From Rhizophagus sp. LPA8_4_AMF (lineage: Eukaryota > Glomeromycota > Glomeromycetes > Glomerales > Glomeraceae): a DNA stretch of 64,000 nt. The stretch is taken from the NCBI GenBank assembly GCA_021464525.1, contig JADRCO010000011.1, positions 1 to 64,000 of the forward strand, given 5' to 3'. Shown one piece after another: positions 11,537 to 21,139 of the stretch. The notes beneath the pieces were generated by a model. That model ran no database searches. It worked only from the letters and a program-made list of their open reading frames with translations, and was not told the origin of the DNA. The position numbers were made by a program, and so were the translations under genes. The stretch's first letter is position 1, and every line of letters begins with the position of its first letter.

Positions 11537-11945
11537 AAGTAATGGCCGCGTTGCCTAATAACTAATATTAGATTCCAAGCAATTCACGCCACTGAATCAA
11601 AAAAAAAAGGATTTTTTTCGAAATAAATCCCGGTAAAATAATGTGATAGGACATTTTCCCGACAGTTAACGCCGGCCGCTTGATCACGCGTTAGTGCATA
11701 ACTCTGCATAACCCTGCCTAAACCTGTCGGGCAAAATATTCCAAAATAGATGTATATAATAAATAAAAAGTGCAACTTTATTTTTATTATTTGCGATATA
11801 ACAAATAGATAATTTATTACAAAAATTTACGTAGCATTATTAGAAATAATGAAAAAAAAAAGCTATTCTAATTCTGAATTACAATTACTATATAAATTTT
11901 GATATACACGAGTTGGAAGTTAAATTTACGCAATTTTTTTTTCAA
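11537..11945. other. Intergenic region between the small membrane gene and HSP20
   Basis: Contains a moderately G+C-rich stretch (about 11640-11740, CCGACAGTTAACGCCGGCCG) that may be promoter DNA of the small membrane gene. The rest is A+T-rich 3' flank of HSP20. A 63-codon open frame here shows no recognisable protein. Confidence 0.45.
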
Positions 11946-12500
11946 TTATTCAATTGTAATTTGTTTTCCACTTTTCTCAACTTTGGGAACAACGATCGAC
12001 AAAAGGCCATCTTTATAAGAAGCTTTTACGTTTTCTGGATCGATTCTGCCAGGAAATTGGAATGAACGTTGAAAATGACCTCTTACTCTTTCGGAAGTCC
12101 AAAAAGTTGGTTTACCACTGATATCTGCTGCAACTACGTCACTAGAAGTGTCAGTTCCGGTGGATTCTGTTGTGGTACCACTAGTATCAACAGTTCGCAT
12201 TCCCTCGGTAGAGGCCGCAGTCCCTTGCTCAATTTTACCTTTCATAATTAATGTGCCATCATCTAAGAATTCTACGGATAAATCGTCCTTTTTCATGCCA
12301 GGTACTTCAGCTTCAATGACATAGTTTTTATCATTTTCTAAAACGTCAACAGAAGGGCGAAAGAAGCTTTGTTGATCAGATAAGGTAGGAAAAGAAGCAG
12401 GGAAGCGACGAGCAACATTAAACAGTGGTTCGTCTAATAATGAAAATGCTCGACCAATATCATTGGCGAGTGATGGGAGAACGCGATTAATAAGAGACAT
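11946..12500 (-). CDS. Small heat-shock protein (HSP20 / alpha-crystallin family)
   Basis: A single exon of 184 codons. The N-terminal arm (MSLINRVLPSLANDIGRAFS) is followed by an alpha-crystallin domain from about residue 45: RPSVDVLENDKNYVIEAEVP, GMKKDDLSVEF, and at the end the strand FQRSFQFPGRIDPENVKASY with DGLLSIVVPK. A threonine/serine/glycine-rich insert of about 45 residues (about 95-140) interrupts the domain, as in fungal HSP30-type proteins. The C-terminal GKQITIE supplies an I-x-I-like tail motif used in oligomer contacts. It acts as an ATP-independent holdase. It is one of few intronless genes here, common for heat-shock genes because splicing fails in heat. A near-consensus heat-shock element lies 160-180 bp upstream. 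Confidence 0.93.
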   Translation of the reverse strand: MSLINRVLPSLANDIGRAFSLLDEPLFNVARRFPASFPTLSDQQSFFRPSVDVLENDKNYVIEAEVPGMKKDDLSVEFLDDGTLIMKGKIEQGTAASTEGMRTVDTSGTTTESTGTDTSSDVVAADISGKPTFWTSERVRGHFQRSFQFPGRIDPENVKASYKDGLLSIVVPKVEKSGKQITIE

Positions 12501-12661
12501 TTTGATAAAATACGGTTGATCTTTTTTTTTGGTTTTGAAATTTTTTTTCTTGAGTTATTTATATGTACATAAAAATCATCAACTAGAAATTGCTAGAAAG
12601 AGATTTATCACTATTTGTAACATTACGCGCGAATTTTTCTAATTACATAATTAGCTAGCTG

Positions 12662-12682
12662 ATTCGGGAAACTTCGATGAAA
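12662..12682 (-). promoter_or_regulatory. Heat-shock element upstream of HSP20
   Basis: The sequence ATTCGGGAAACTTCGATGAA contains TTC-gg-GAA-ac-TTC, an exact three-unit nTTCnnGAAnnTTCn array, followed after three bases by a fourth GAA. This is the binding pattern of heat-shock factor trimers. It lies 163-180 bp from the HSP20 start and is the only such array I saw nearby. Weaker GAA units (TAGAAATTGCTAGAAAG) lie near 12586. Confidence 0.75.
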
Positions 12683-12794
12683 GAAAAATTATTATATCAC
12701 GTGATTCATAACATCACAATTGATTAATTCTGATGCACTGAATGACTGAAGTTACCCAAATCTAACATTAGATCTTTTCACTCTTCTTTAAATC

Positions 12795-15501
12795 ATGGTT
12801 AGTACTTAGCGAAAAAATTTTTTTTTATACTTTTTATTCGAGATCTTAATAGTTTACAATTACAGTCTTTAGCACCCGTACAAATTTTTAAGGATGAAGC
12901 AACGGAGGAACGCGCTGAGAACGCGCGTTTGGTAAGTTATCATCGCTTTTTTTATATAATAAAAATCTAACAACTCATTTTTTTTTTTAAGTCTTCTTTC
13001 ATTGGAGCGATTGCTATTGGCGACCTAGTAAAGAGTACATTGGGACCAAAGGGAATGGTATGAAGAAATCAACTGAACAGGTTGGCGCTATCGCATAGTT
13101 TATGCCCAATATTTATTTTGTAGTCATAATTTCTTTTTTTATAGGATAAGATCTTACAATCGGTGACTCAAGGCGATATAATGGTAACGAATGATGGTGC
13201 CACAATACTCAAAAATATAGCTCTTGATAACGCAGCTGCTAAGGTTTTAGTTAGTATCCTTGACATGAATTTATGCGATCTATGTGAATGAATAAATCTT
13301 TATATCGTTCAATTTAATCTAAAATGACTTACATAGTACAAATAATCCTGGAGATTCAGATGCATCGCAGAATTACAATTACTATTAATTAGAGAAATTT
13401 AAAGATTCATTTTTACTCGTAAACTCCTTAACTTTGATTTTAGATATATCTAAAGTTCAAGACGATGAGGTTGGCGATGGAACAACATCTGTTTGCGTAC
13501 TTGCAGCGGAATTATTGCGCGAAGCTGAAAGGCTCGTGAACCAAAAAATCCACCCTCAAACTATCATTGAAGGTTATCGTATTGCTAATGCTGCAGCATT
13601 TAAGGTCTTAGAGGCATCCGCTGTTGATAACGGGTAATTCCTAATAATTATTTTGTACTCATTATATAAGTGTTTTTGTCAGCTCTGACGTTTGTTTTTA
13701 GAGCGAATCCGGAAATTTTTCGCAGGGATTTAATTAATATTGCTCGAACTACTTTGAGCTCTAAAGTTTTATCGCAAGATAAAGATTATTTTGCTAATCT
13801 CGCTGTTGACGCTGTTTTAAGGCTCAAAGTAAAAATTTAACTTTACGTTTAAAGTACATTAATGTTTCATATATTTAAATTATCAAAATGGTTTGTTTAC
13901 ATTTCATGTGATAAATTTACATAGGGCAGTACAAATCTTGAACACATTCAAATCATCAAAAAGGTTGGTGGTAGACTTATTGATTCCTATCTTGATGAAG
14001 GTCGGTACATTATTATATTTTTATTCATTTTATTTGCAAAGTACTAAATTATTATCCTATTTTATAGGATTTATCCTGGACAAAAAAATCGGTGTAAACC
14101 AGCCAAAGAGGATTGAAAACGCAAAAATTTTGATTGCAAATACACGTTCGTGTTATTTATTTTATTGAATAAAATTACTTCGTAAAATGCTTAGCTATTT
14201 ACAATAAAATATAATTAGCGATGGATACCGACAAGATTAAAATCTTTGGTGCACGTGTTCGTGTTGATGCTACTGGCAAATTGGCAGAATTGGAAAGGGC
14301 TGAACGTGTATGTCTCTATTGAATTTATGTAATAGGGTTTAATAAATAATCTTACTTTTATTTTTTAAAAAAATTGACAGGACAAAATGAAGGAAAAAGT
14401 TGAAAAGATCAAGTCGCATGGCATAAATTGTTTTGTCAATCGTCAGTTGATCTATAATTGGCCCGAGCAACTATTTGCCGATTCTAGTATCATGTCAATT
14501 GAGCATGCAGACTTTGATGGTGTTGAAAGGTTAGCTTTAGTTACCGGTAAGTTATAAGACATAAACGTTCGGAGTATTCTTAAATCTCTATGATAATGTT
14601 ATATATACTTAATTAGGCGGTGAAATTGCATCAACATTTGATCATCCCGAACTTGTAAAACTTGGTCATTGTGATCTTATTGAAGAAACTATTATTGGAG
14701 AAGACAAGGTTTGTATCCCTCAATTTCATCGTATATTTCTTATCTTGTCTAATTAGTTTTTCAATTATAGTTGATAAAATTTTCCGGAGTAGCCGCCGGC
14801 GAAGCTTGCACGATTGTACTACGTGGTGCTACAAATCAATTGTTAGATGAAGCTGAACGATCGTTGCATGATGCATTGAGTGTATTATCACAAACTGTAA
14901 AGGAAACACGTACAGTGCTAGGCGGAGGTTGTTCAGAAATGTTAATGTCTAAATCAGTTGATGAAATGGCAGCAAAAACTGCTGGTAAGAAAGCTATTGC
15001 GATTGAATCTTTTGCAAAGGCTTTAAGACAAGTAAGTACGATTCTAATGTTGTTCATTTAATAAAAGTTCATCATAAATGAATAATTTTTTATCATTTCA
15101 ATTAGATCCCTACTATTTTGGCTGATAATGCTGGTTATGATAGTGCAGATCTAGTTTCTAGACTGCGTGCTGCTCATAACGAGGAAAAGTCGACGTACGG
15201 CTTAGGTTAGCAATTTATAGTAATATATTTTTATTTATGTGTTTATATATTAATACTTTCTCTTCTTTTTTAGATATGGAAAATAACAATATCGGAGATA
15301 TGCGTGAAAAAGGGGTCACTGAATCATTTAAGCTTAAACAACAGATTTTAATTAGTGCATCAGAGGCTGCAGAAATGATTTTACGTGTAGATGATATTAT
15401 TCGATGTGCTCCAAGGTACGATAAATTTTTCTTCGTATATCAATCCTAAATTTAATTATTAACGAAACATCATACTATATAGGAAACGTGAAGGACAATG
15501 A
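12795..15501 (+). CDS. CCT2: CCT2, beta subunit of the TRiC/CCT chaperonin
   Basis: The first coding exon is only the ATG (12795-12797). The second (12866-12931) begins [20 protein letters not shown]. Later exons give [18 protein letters not shown], the nucleotide loop [12 protein letters not shown] (13444 onward), [49 protein letters not shown] and [20 protein letters not shown]. The last exon is KREGQ with stop at 15499-15501. All match CCT2 throughout. The product folds actin, tubulin and other clients in the cytosol as part of an 8-subunit ring. About a dozen exons. The intron at 13254-13443 has U12-type signals and is described separately; splicing it gives VLVNISKVQDD, which is the sequence I recall for yeast Cct2. 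Confidence 0.95.
13254..13443 (+). other. U12-type (minor spliceosome) intron in CCT2
   Basis: The intron opens with GTATCCTTGA, an exact match to the U12 GTATCCTT donor. It contains TCCTTAAC at 13425-13432, the U12 branch-site consensus, with the branch A 12-13 bases before the TTTTAG acceptor ending at 13443. Splicing joins GTT A to AT ATA TCT, restoring the conserved residues VNISKV. At 190 bp it is longer than most introns in the window. All other introns I checked have ordinary GTAAGT-like donors. Confidence 0.88.
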
Positions 15502-15815
15502 GAGATTAAAGGTAATTTATAGATTGCGTAGCATGATATATATTTATAATTTTTAAAAAAATGTTTTTTTTTTATTTTTATATCTCGGAGTAAAAATAGC
15601 GTCAGTAATGACAAAAAAAAAATTTTTTTAAAACGCTAAATTTTAATAAATAAATAAAAGTTTATTTCACGTGATTCCTATTTGTAAATAATATAGTTCG
15701 GGCCGAAACGCGGCAGCTCGTGCCAAATGTAAATCATTTCTTTATGTGTTTCCTTTCTTAAAATGAATTTACGATTCAATTTTGTTGTATCGCTGCAAAA
15801 AAATTTTGTTCCATA

Positions 15816-16779
15816 ATGTCTTCAGAAACTAAAGCAGAAACTTCAAGCGGTAGCAATAAAATTAACGGTAAAGCTAAAGGAAATTTAAATAGTTATTTAA
15901 TACTTTATAATGCAGCTTCCTGGGCTGGTTGGACTTATGTTCTTACAGTATCTGTGTTGGAGTTATTTAAAAATGGAGGGGACGTTACAAAATTATATGA
16001 TAGAATTGGGTGGACATTAACACTAGTACAAACTGCTGCTATCTTGGAGGTATTATCAAATGATTGTTGTATATTTAGCTTTTATGAAATAAACAGTTTT
16101 TGATTTCGCTATACAATGCTACAGATATTTCATGTTCTTTTAGGTAAATTTTTAATTCAAATAAATCTCGAATCGAATCAAGATGAATCTCATTCATTGA
16201 TCTTATTTTAAAATTAATAGGACTTGTAAGATCTCCTTTCATAACTACAGTGATTCAAGTTGCTTCGCGTCTAACTCTCGTTTGGTTAATTGTGAATAAA
16301 TTTCCAGAGGTAAATACATTCTTACTAAAATTTAGACTAAGATTATTAAAATTATTTATTATTTTTAGGTAAGACCTCATTGGGCATTTACAAGTATGAC
16401 AATTGCATGGAGTATAACTGAATGTATTCGGTATGCATTTTATGGTTTAAATCTTATAGGAAATCAACCAGGCTGGTTGTTATGGTGCAGGTAATTTTTT
16501 GTCCTTTTTTTTTAATTACCTTTGATAAATTATTAATTAAATATGTCCTTTCGTAAAAGGTATACATTCTTTTTTATATTATATCCTGTTGGGGCAGGTA
16601 GTGAATCAATTTTAGTATTTGAATCATTACCGTTTGCTATAAGGATTAGTCAATCTTTTTATTGGATATTGGTTATATTATTATTAATTTATGTACCAGG
16701 ATTTTATACAATGTATACTCATATGATTGGCCAACGTAGAAAAACTTTGGGTAAAGGAAAAGTAAAGAAAAATCAATAA
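15816..16779 (+). CDS. PHS1: Very-long-chain 3-hydroxyacyl-CoA dehydratase (PHS1/HACD)
   Basis: Starts at 15816 (MSSETKAETSSGSNKINGKA), with a short hydrophilic N-terminus and then six hydrophobic segments typical of PTPLA/PHS1 enzymes. Exons are joined at ILE/IFHVLL, LG/LVRSPF, PE/VRPHWAF and a final exon from about 16559. Conserved blocks are WAGWTYVL, QTAAILEIFHVL, the R-S-P-F...Q-V-A-S-R stretch, and TFFFILYPVGAGSE, which carries the Tyr and Glu thought to be catalytic. The enzyme removes water from 3-hydroxyacyl-CoA in the ER fatty-acid elongation cycle. The C-terminus KGKVKKNQ is a lysine-rich ER-retention-like tail. Confidence 0.93.
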
Positions 16780-16997
16780 TCACACGGGTGCATTATGATA
16801 AGGATATTTAAATATTTATTAAGTAAAATTTTTCGCGCAATTCAGTTGATTAGTTTATGCTACTATAAGTAAATTTATATACAGTAGTAATCACTTCTAA
16901 TTTATTCATTGATGAGTCTATTATTTCATTATTTCATAGAAATTTTCTTTCAAATAATATTGTTTTTAAAGGATGAAATGAAAATAAAAGAGTTCAT

Positions 16998-18543
16998 TTA
17001 TCCAAAAGTAAATTGAGAACCACCACCGGGAGGCCTCAAAATACTATAACAAAGTTTGAATTAATATCTGAATTAACATAAATTAACGTTATCATCGAAA
17101 GACATAACTCTCTACTCACCGACTTGAAGGTTTAACAGAAGAACGTTGTGGTAGTGGATTACCTCCATCGTCACCCATTTCGACGGATGATTCGATTTGA
17201 GATTTTCCTCGTCTTTTTGAAGATCCTGATATGGAAGAAGTATCATGTTGCGAATCATCATCGCCTCCAATAGAGAACTGAGAAACATTCTTATTTGAAT
17301 TGAACCTGCGTAGAGTATCTAGAAAAAAAATTGCTTGTTAATATCAAACTTATATTACTAAGTAAATAAAATATTAACATATTTACTTACTATCTTCGGG
17401 AGTGGTATCACTATCACCAAAAAGCGAAGATGATTTACCACCAGTGCCCCCAGGTTGATTGACGCGACTAGTAAGACGCTTGCCACGTTGAACGGCTGAA
17501 ATTTTTTAAAAAAATTATTTAATGATCAAACTTAAATTATATAATGATTAAATGATGTATTTACTTACTATTCTCATAGGCATCACTACTCATATCATCG
17601 AAAATAGAAGATTTACCGCCAGTACCGCCGGGTTGATTGACGCGACTAGATGTATGAACAGGTCGACGACCAGCCGGTGGTACTTGTTCTATATTTATTT
17701 GTTTCATATTAAATTATATAATTTATTTTTCTTTTGTTTAAAAAAAAATGATTTACAAAAACTTACGGTTAAGGTTCATTTTCGCAATACCAGCAGATAA
17801 ATCATTTTTACCAAATGGATTGAGATGAGCAGATGAAATATCGCGTATTGCATCAGCTTGTCTATCACTAACAATAGGCCAAGAGTTCTTATCGGAAATT
17901 CTGTATGATATATTGAATAGTTAATTATAGTGACATATTATATTTTGCTGCGTGATAATTCAAATATTTACAATCTAAGTTGTTTCAAGGCAGATGCTTG
18001 ATCCCAATATACACGCTTTTAATTATGATAAATAAAATAAATTATGATTAATAAGATAAATGAGAATTTTACAAAGTCACATTGATCATGTTACGAGATA
18101 ATCACATACTATGGAAGATATTCTATCACCTTCAAATGATGCAGAAGTAACCTACAATATGAAAAATAAATAATGTCACGGTCAACTCATGTACTACATA
18201 AAAAACAAAAGCTTAATATAGAACTTACGGTAGGAATTACAACTTGATTGTCAATCGTATATCGACTATCAACACCTGGTACGAGCCAAGCACCATCGCC
18301 GTTAATAAAATTAATCGTAGTTTCCGATTCTTCAACAACAGAGTTTTCTCCAATAGTTTGGTTAATCACATTTTCTTTTACACTAATTATGCGAGAGTCA
18401 TATGCTGTAGAAAGAAACTGCCTAACAGCATCATAACCTCTTGCACCAGAAGCAGTTGGTACGAAAACAAATGAAGCATTGTCAGTGAAATGATCACCAT
18501 CACGTTGCTTTTTGTATTGTTCCCAAACTTCTTCAATAGCCAT
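16998..18543 (-). CDS. NTF2-like protein with repeated PGG (Jupiter/HN1-like) motifs
   Basis: The start at 18543 begins MAIEEVWEQYKKQRDGDHFT. The first about 170 residues form an NTF2/SnoaL-like fold, with DGAWLVPGVDSRYTIDNQVV, SFEGDRISSIRVYWDQASAL and SWPIVSDRQADAI. The C-terminal half is low complexity. It carries two near-identical modules SSRVNQPGGTGGKSS(I/L)F, each in its own exon, and ends KPSSRPPGGGSQFTFG. The ending closely resembles the Jupiter/HN1 motif (RPPGGGSNFSLG). The two middle modules are also similar at DNA level, pointing to exon duplication. NTF2-like domains are small binding folds and the motif is linked to microtubule-associated proteins in animals. Function in fungi is unknown to me. 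About seven exons. Confidence 0.7.
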
Positions 18544-18986
18544 TCGTATTATTAATTTGAATATTTCGTCTAAAGTAATGTGAATAATAAAAAATATATA
18601 AATCGTCGTATTTGCTGAAGTTTAAGTTTTCAATTTAATAATAGAAGCCTACAATTCTTAAAATAAAAAATACGCGTCCTCGAGAAATGAGTTAAAATTA
18701 CTTTTCGAGACAATGGAACATATTGTATTGAACGTATAGTCGCACTGAATGAACATAAATATGGCATCTCGTTTTCACAAGTACAAAACCAAATTGAGTG
18801 ATTCGTCCTCGTGACGCCACAAACTTTTTGTACATAGTTTATATTTCAAACTAAATGAAAATTTTTATCATCATTTTAATTTGATACTTGTTACAACCAT
18901 ACAGAATACATCTTTTCTATCAATGAATACAATTTGTTAAAAAAAAGAAACTCAAAAATGCAGGATAATTAACAGACATTAAACAT
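18544..18986. other. Intergenic region between two minus-strand genes
   Basis: Promoter side of the NTF2-like gene and 3' flank of the OCA-type gene. A CGTGACGCCAC stretch lies near 18812, and GTACAAAA and TTTTTGTAC (about 18780-18834) form an imperfect inverted pair. No gene was seen. Confidence 0.45.
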
Positions 18987-19828
18987 TTATTGATTTTTTG
19001 GTTCCTTTCCTTCTTCTTGTTGCTAAATTAAATTATAATTTAATAGCTTATACGTACATGTGAATTACGTTGAATTCTATGAAATATAATTACCAATAGT
19101 TTTTGTTGTTCTATAAACCAGGATGGCAAATTATGAGGCAAAGTGATTAAATCCATATCAAATAACTCGATGAATTGTTCATTTACGTAACGAACTTTAT
19201 TTCCTGCGTAACTTCGATACTTTATTAAATAAATTAATAGATCATTTTTTATAATTTGTAAAAATAATTGAATTACCTAATATAACAATTTTTACCTCAG
19301 CAACAATTGAGCTAAAATTCCAATTTTGTAATTTACGCAAACATCCAACAAATGTTCCAGTTTCGTGGATACCTGACCTTTATATGCATTTATATTTCAA
19401 ACTTCATAATTCAATAAAGAAAATAATAAATGAAAAACTAGTTTTGTATAAATATTACGTGCACAGAACAAGTATTGGATGATTTCCAACATCCAATGCC
19501 ATTTCCAACCCATCCTTTATTAATTCTTCACTAACAGGTCGCCATCCGAGATTCGGTTTCCAAATACTTAGGCCTAAATGAACCTTTATAACGTAAAATT
19601 AAGTAATAAAAAGTAAAAAGAATGCAAAAAGAATTGGTGAAAAATTACCAATTTAATATTGTTTTCCTCCAAGAAGTTCAGAACAGCACGAGTAGGAACT
19701 TCGGGAGATAATACAAGAGCTGTTTTTAGTTGAAGTGCTTTAATAAAAGAAAAATGAGAAGGGTGTAACATATCCGAGCGATATACGCCCTTTTCAATAA
19801 TTCCAAATTGTTCAGGTGGAGTCAACAT
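18987..19828 (-). CDS. SIW14/OCA-type dual-specificity phosphatase-like protein, probably inactive
   Basis: The start at 19828 gives MLTPPEQFGIIEKGVYRSDM, then HPSHFSFIKALQLKTALVLS and EEIL-like helices typical of the yeast Siw14/Oca1/Oca2/Oca6 family (Pfam Y_phosphatase2). The signature loop after splicing reads HPILVLCTSGIHETGTFVGC. The nucleophilic Cys is kept, but the Arg of the CX5R motif is replaced by Glu (canonical order C-N-K-G-K-H-R-T-G). The C-terminus has RSYAGNKVRYVNEQFIELFD, also a family signature, and ends EEGKEPKNQ. Loss of the Arg predicts no phosphatase activity, so a scaffold or inositol pyrophosphate-sensing role is more likely. About five exons. The exact OCA paralogue is not assignable by eye. 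Confidence 0.8.
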
Positions 19829-20142
19829 TCTGATATAATAATATGGATATCAGAATATCATCAGAACTGCTTCGTCTATCGGTGCCGATCTGCCAATCAA
19901 ATTCATCATCACCCTAAATTTTTAGGACCCTTTTTTTCGACTAACATAAAGATTCTATTTTTATTTCGAGAGAAAAAGTTTTCTCCTCTTCCAAATATCG
20001 CAAAAACTGAAGGTTAGTGCAATTTGTAATAATCCATCCCGGGCAAATTCATCATTCTGCAGAATTTTTTTTTACTTTTACGACTTTGTTTATTCTTTTG
20101 AATCTAGAACAGTTTATTTTTTGTTTATTAAGAGTTGCGAGA

Positions 20143-20932
20143 ATGACGACGGAATCTGTACAGACTTATGGTCGTAAAGTTAGTAGTAATTTCATTTCCA
20201 CATTTCTACATTTCTTTATAACTTCGTATAAAATAAGAACATTATGCTTATGATTAAATTTATCATGTTAGATATTTAATTGATTTATAATGAGAATGAT
20301 CAAGATCAATCCGACTTTTTTTTTCGTATAATTAATTTCATTAATTTATGATATAGAAAACTGCGACCGCTGTTGCACATTGTAAACGTGGCAAAGGTCT
20401 TATTAAGATTAATGGGTCTCCAATTCATCTAGTTGAGCCAGAAATTTTAAGATTCAAGGTTTACGAACCTATTTTAATCTTGGGACAAGATAAATTCGCT
20501 GGTGTAGATATCAGAGTTCGAGTAAAGGGCGGTGGGCATACCTCCCAAGTTTATGCTATCCGCCAGGCGATTGCTAAAGCAATCGTTGCTTTTTATCAAA
20601 AGTATGTAGATGAAGCTCAGAAAAAAGAAATCAAGGATACCCTTATCCATTATGACAGATCTTTATTAGTTGCTGATCCTCGTCGTTGTGAACCAAAGAA
20701 GTTTGGAGGTCAAGGTGCTCGTGCACGGTATATAATTGTTTATTTATTACATTTATTATTATTTATTTGAAATATTTATTTTATTTACAATATTTCTTTT
20801 TTTTTTTAATTTAAATATTTAAATAGCTATCAAAAATCCTACCGTAAATATATTAAATTTACTATATTCCTGTTTTGTAAATACATTAATTAAATTACTT
20901 ATCTATTTTTTCTGTAGGTTAATCTTAATTTT
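20143..20932 (+). CDS. RPS16: 40S ribosomal protein S16 (uS9)
   Basis: Exon 1 is 20143-20178 ([12 protein letters not shown]). Exon 2 begins [20 protein letters not shown] at about 20357 and runs to GGQGARAR. Exon 3 (20827-20843) adds YQKSY plus one base. A final exon of coding bases GT-TAA (20928-20932) completes Arg and the stop, so the protein ends YQKSYR exactly as in other eukaryotes. If that last intron (20844-20927) is retained, the frame would continue about 15 codons. uS9 contacts P-site tRNA with its C-terminal Arg, which explains why the end must be exact. High expression is expected. Confidence 0.94.
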
Positions 20933-21139
20933 GCTTCGATATTCATAATTTTCAATGTTATATAAATAAATTATCAAAATTGTGAATTCTTTAATGCATT
21001 AATTATGAAAAAATTTTATCACACCGCAGTTAATGAAATTTTTTTTTAATAATTCAATTGGACAATGACTTATTTGTTATGATTTATGAGTCATAATTAT
21101 TCATATTAAAAAAATCAATAATATAAATATTCCCAGAAA

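Noticed and set aside
11584-11775. 63-codon minus-strand frame upstream of the small membrane gene
   Set aside because: No recognisable protein and no in-phase splice to the exons of the membrane gene; more likely promoter DNA.
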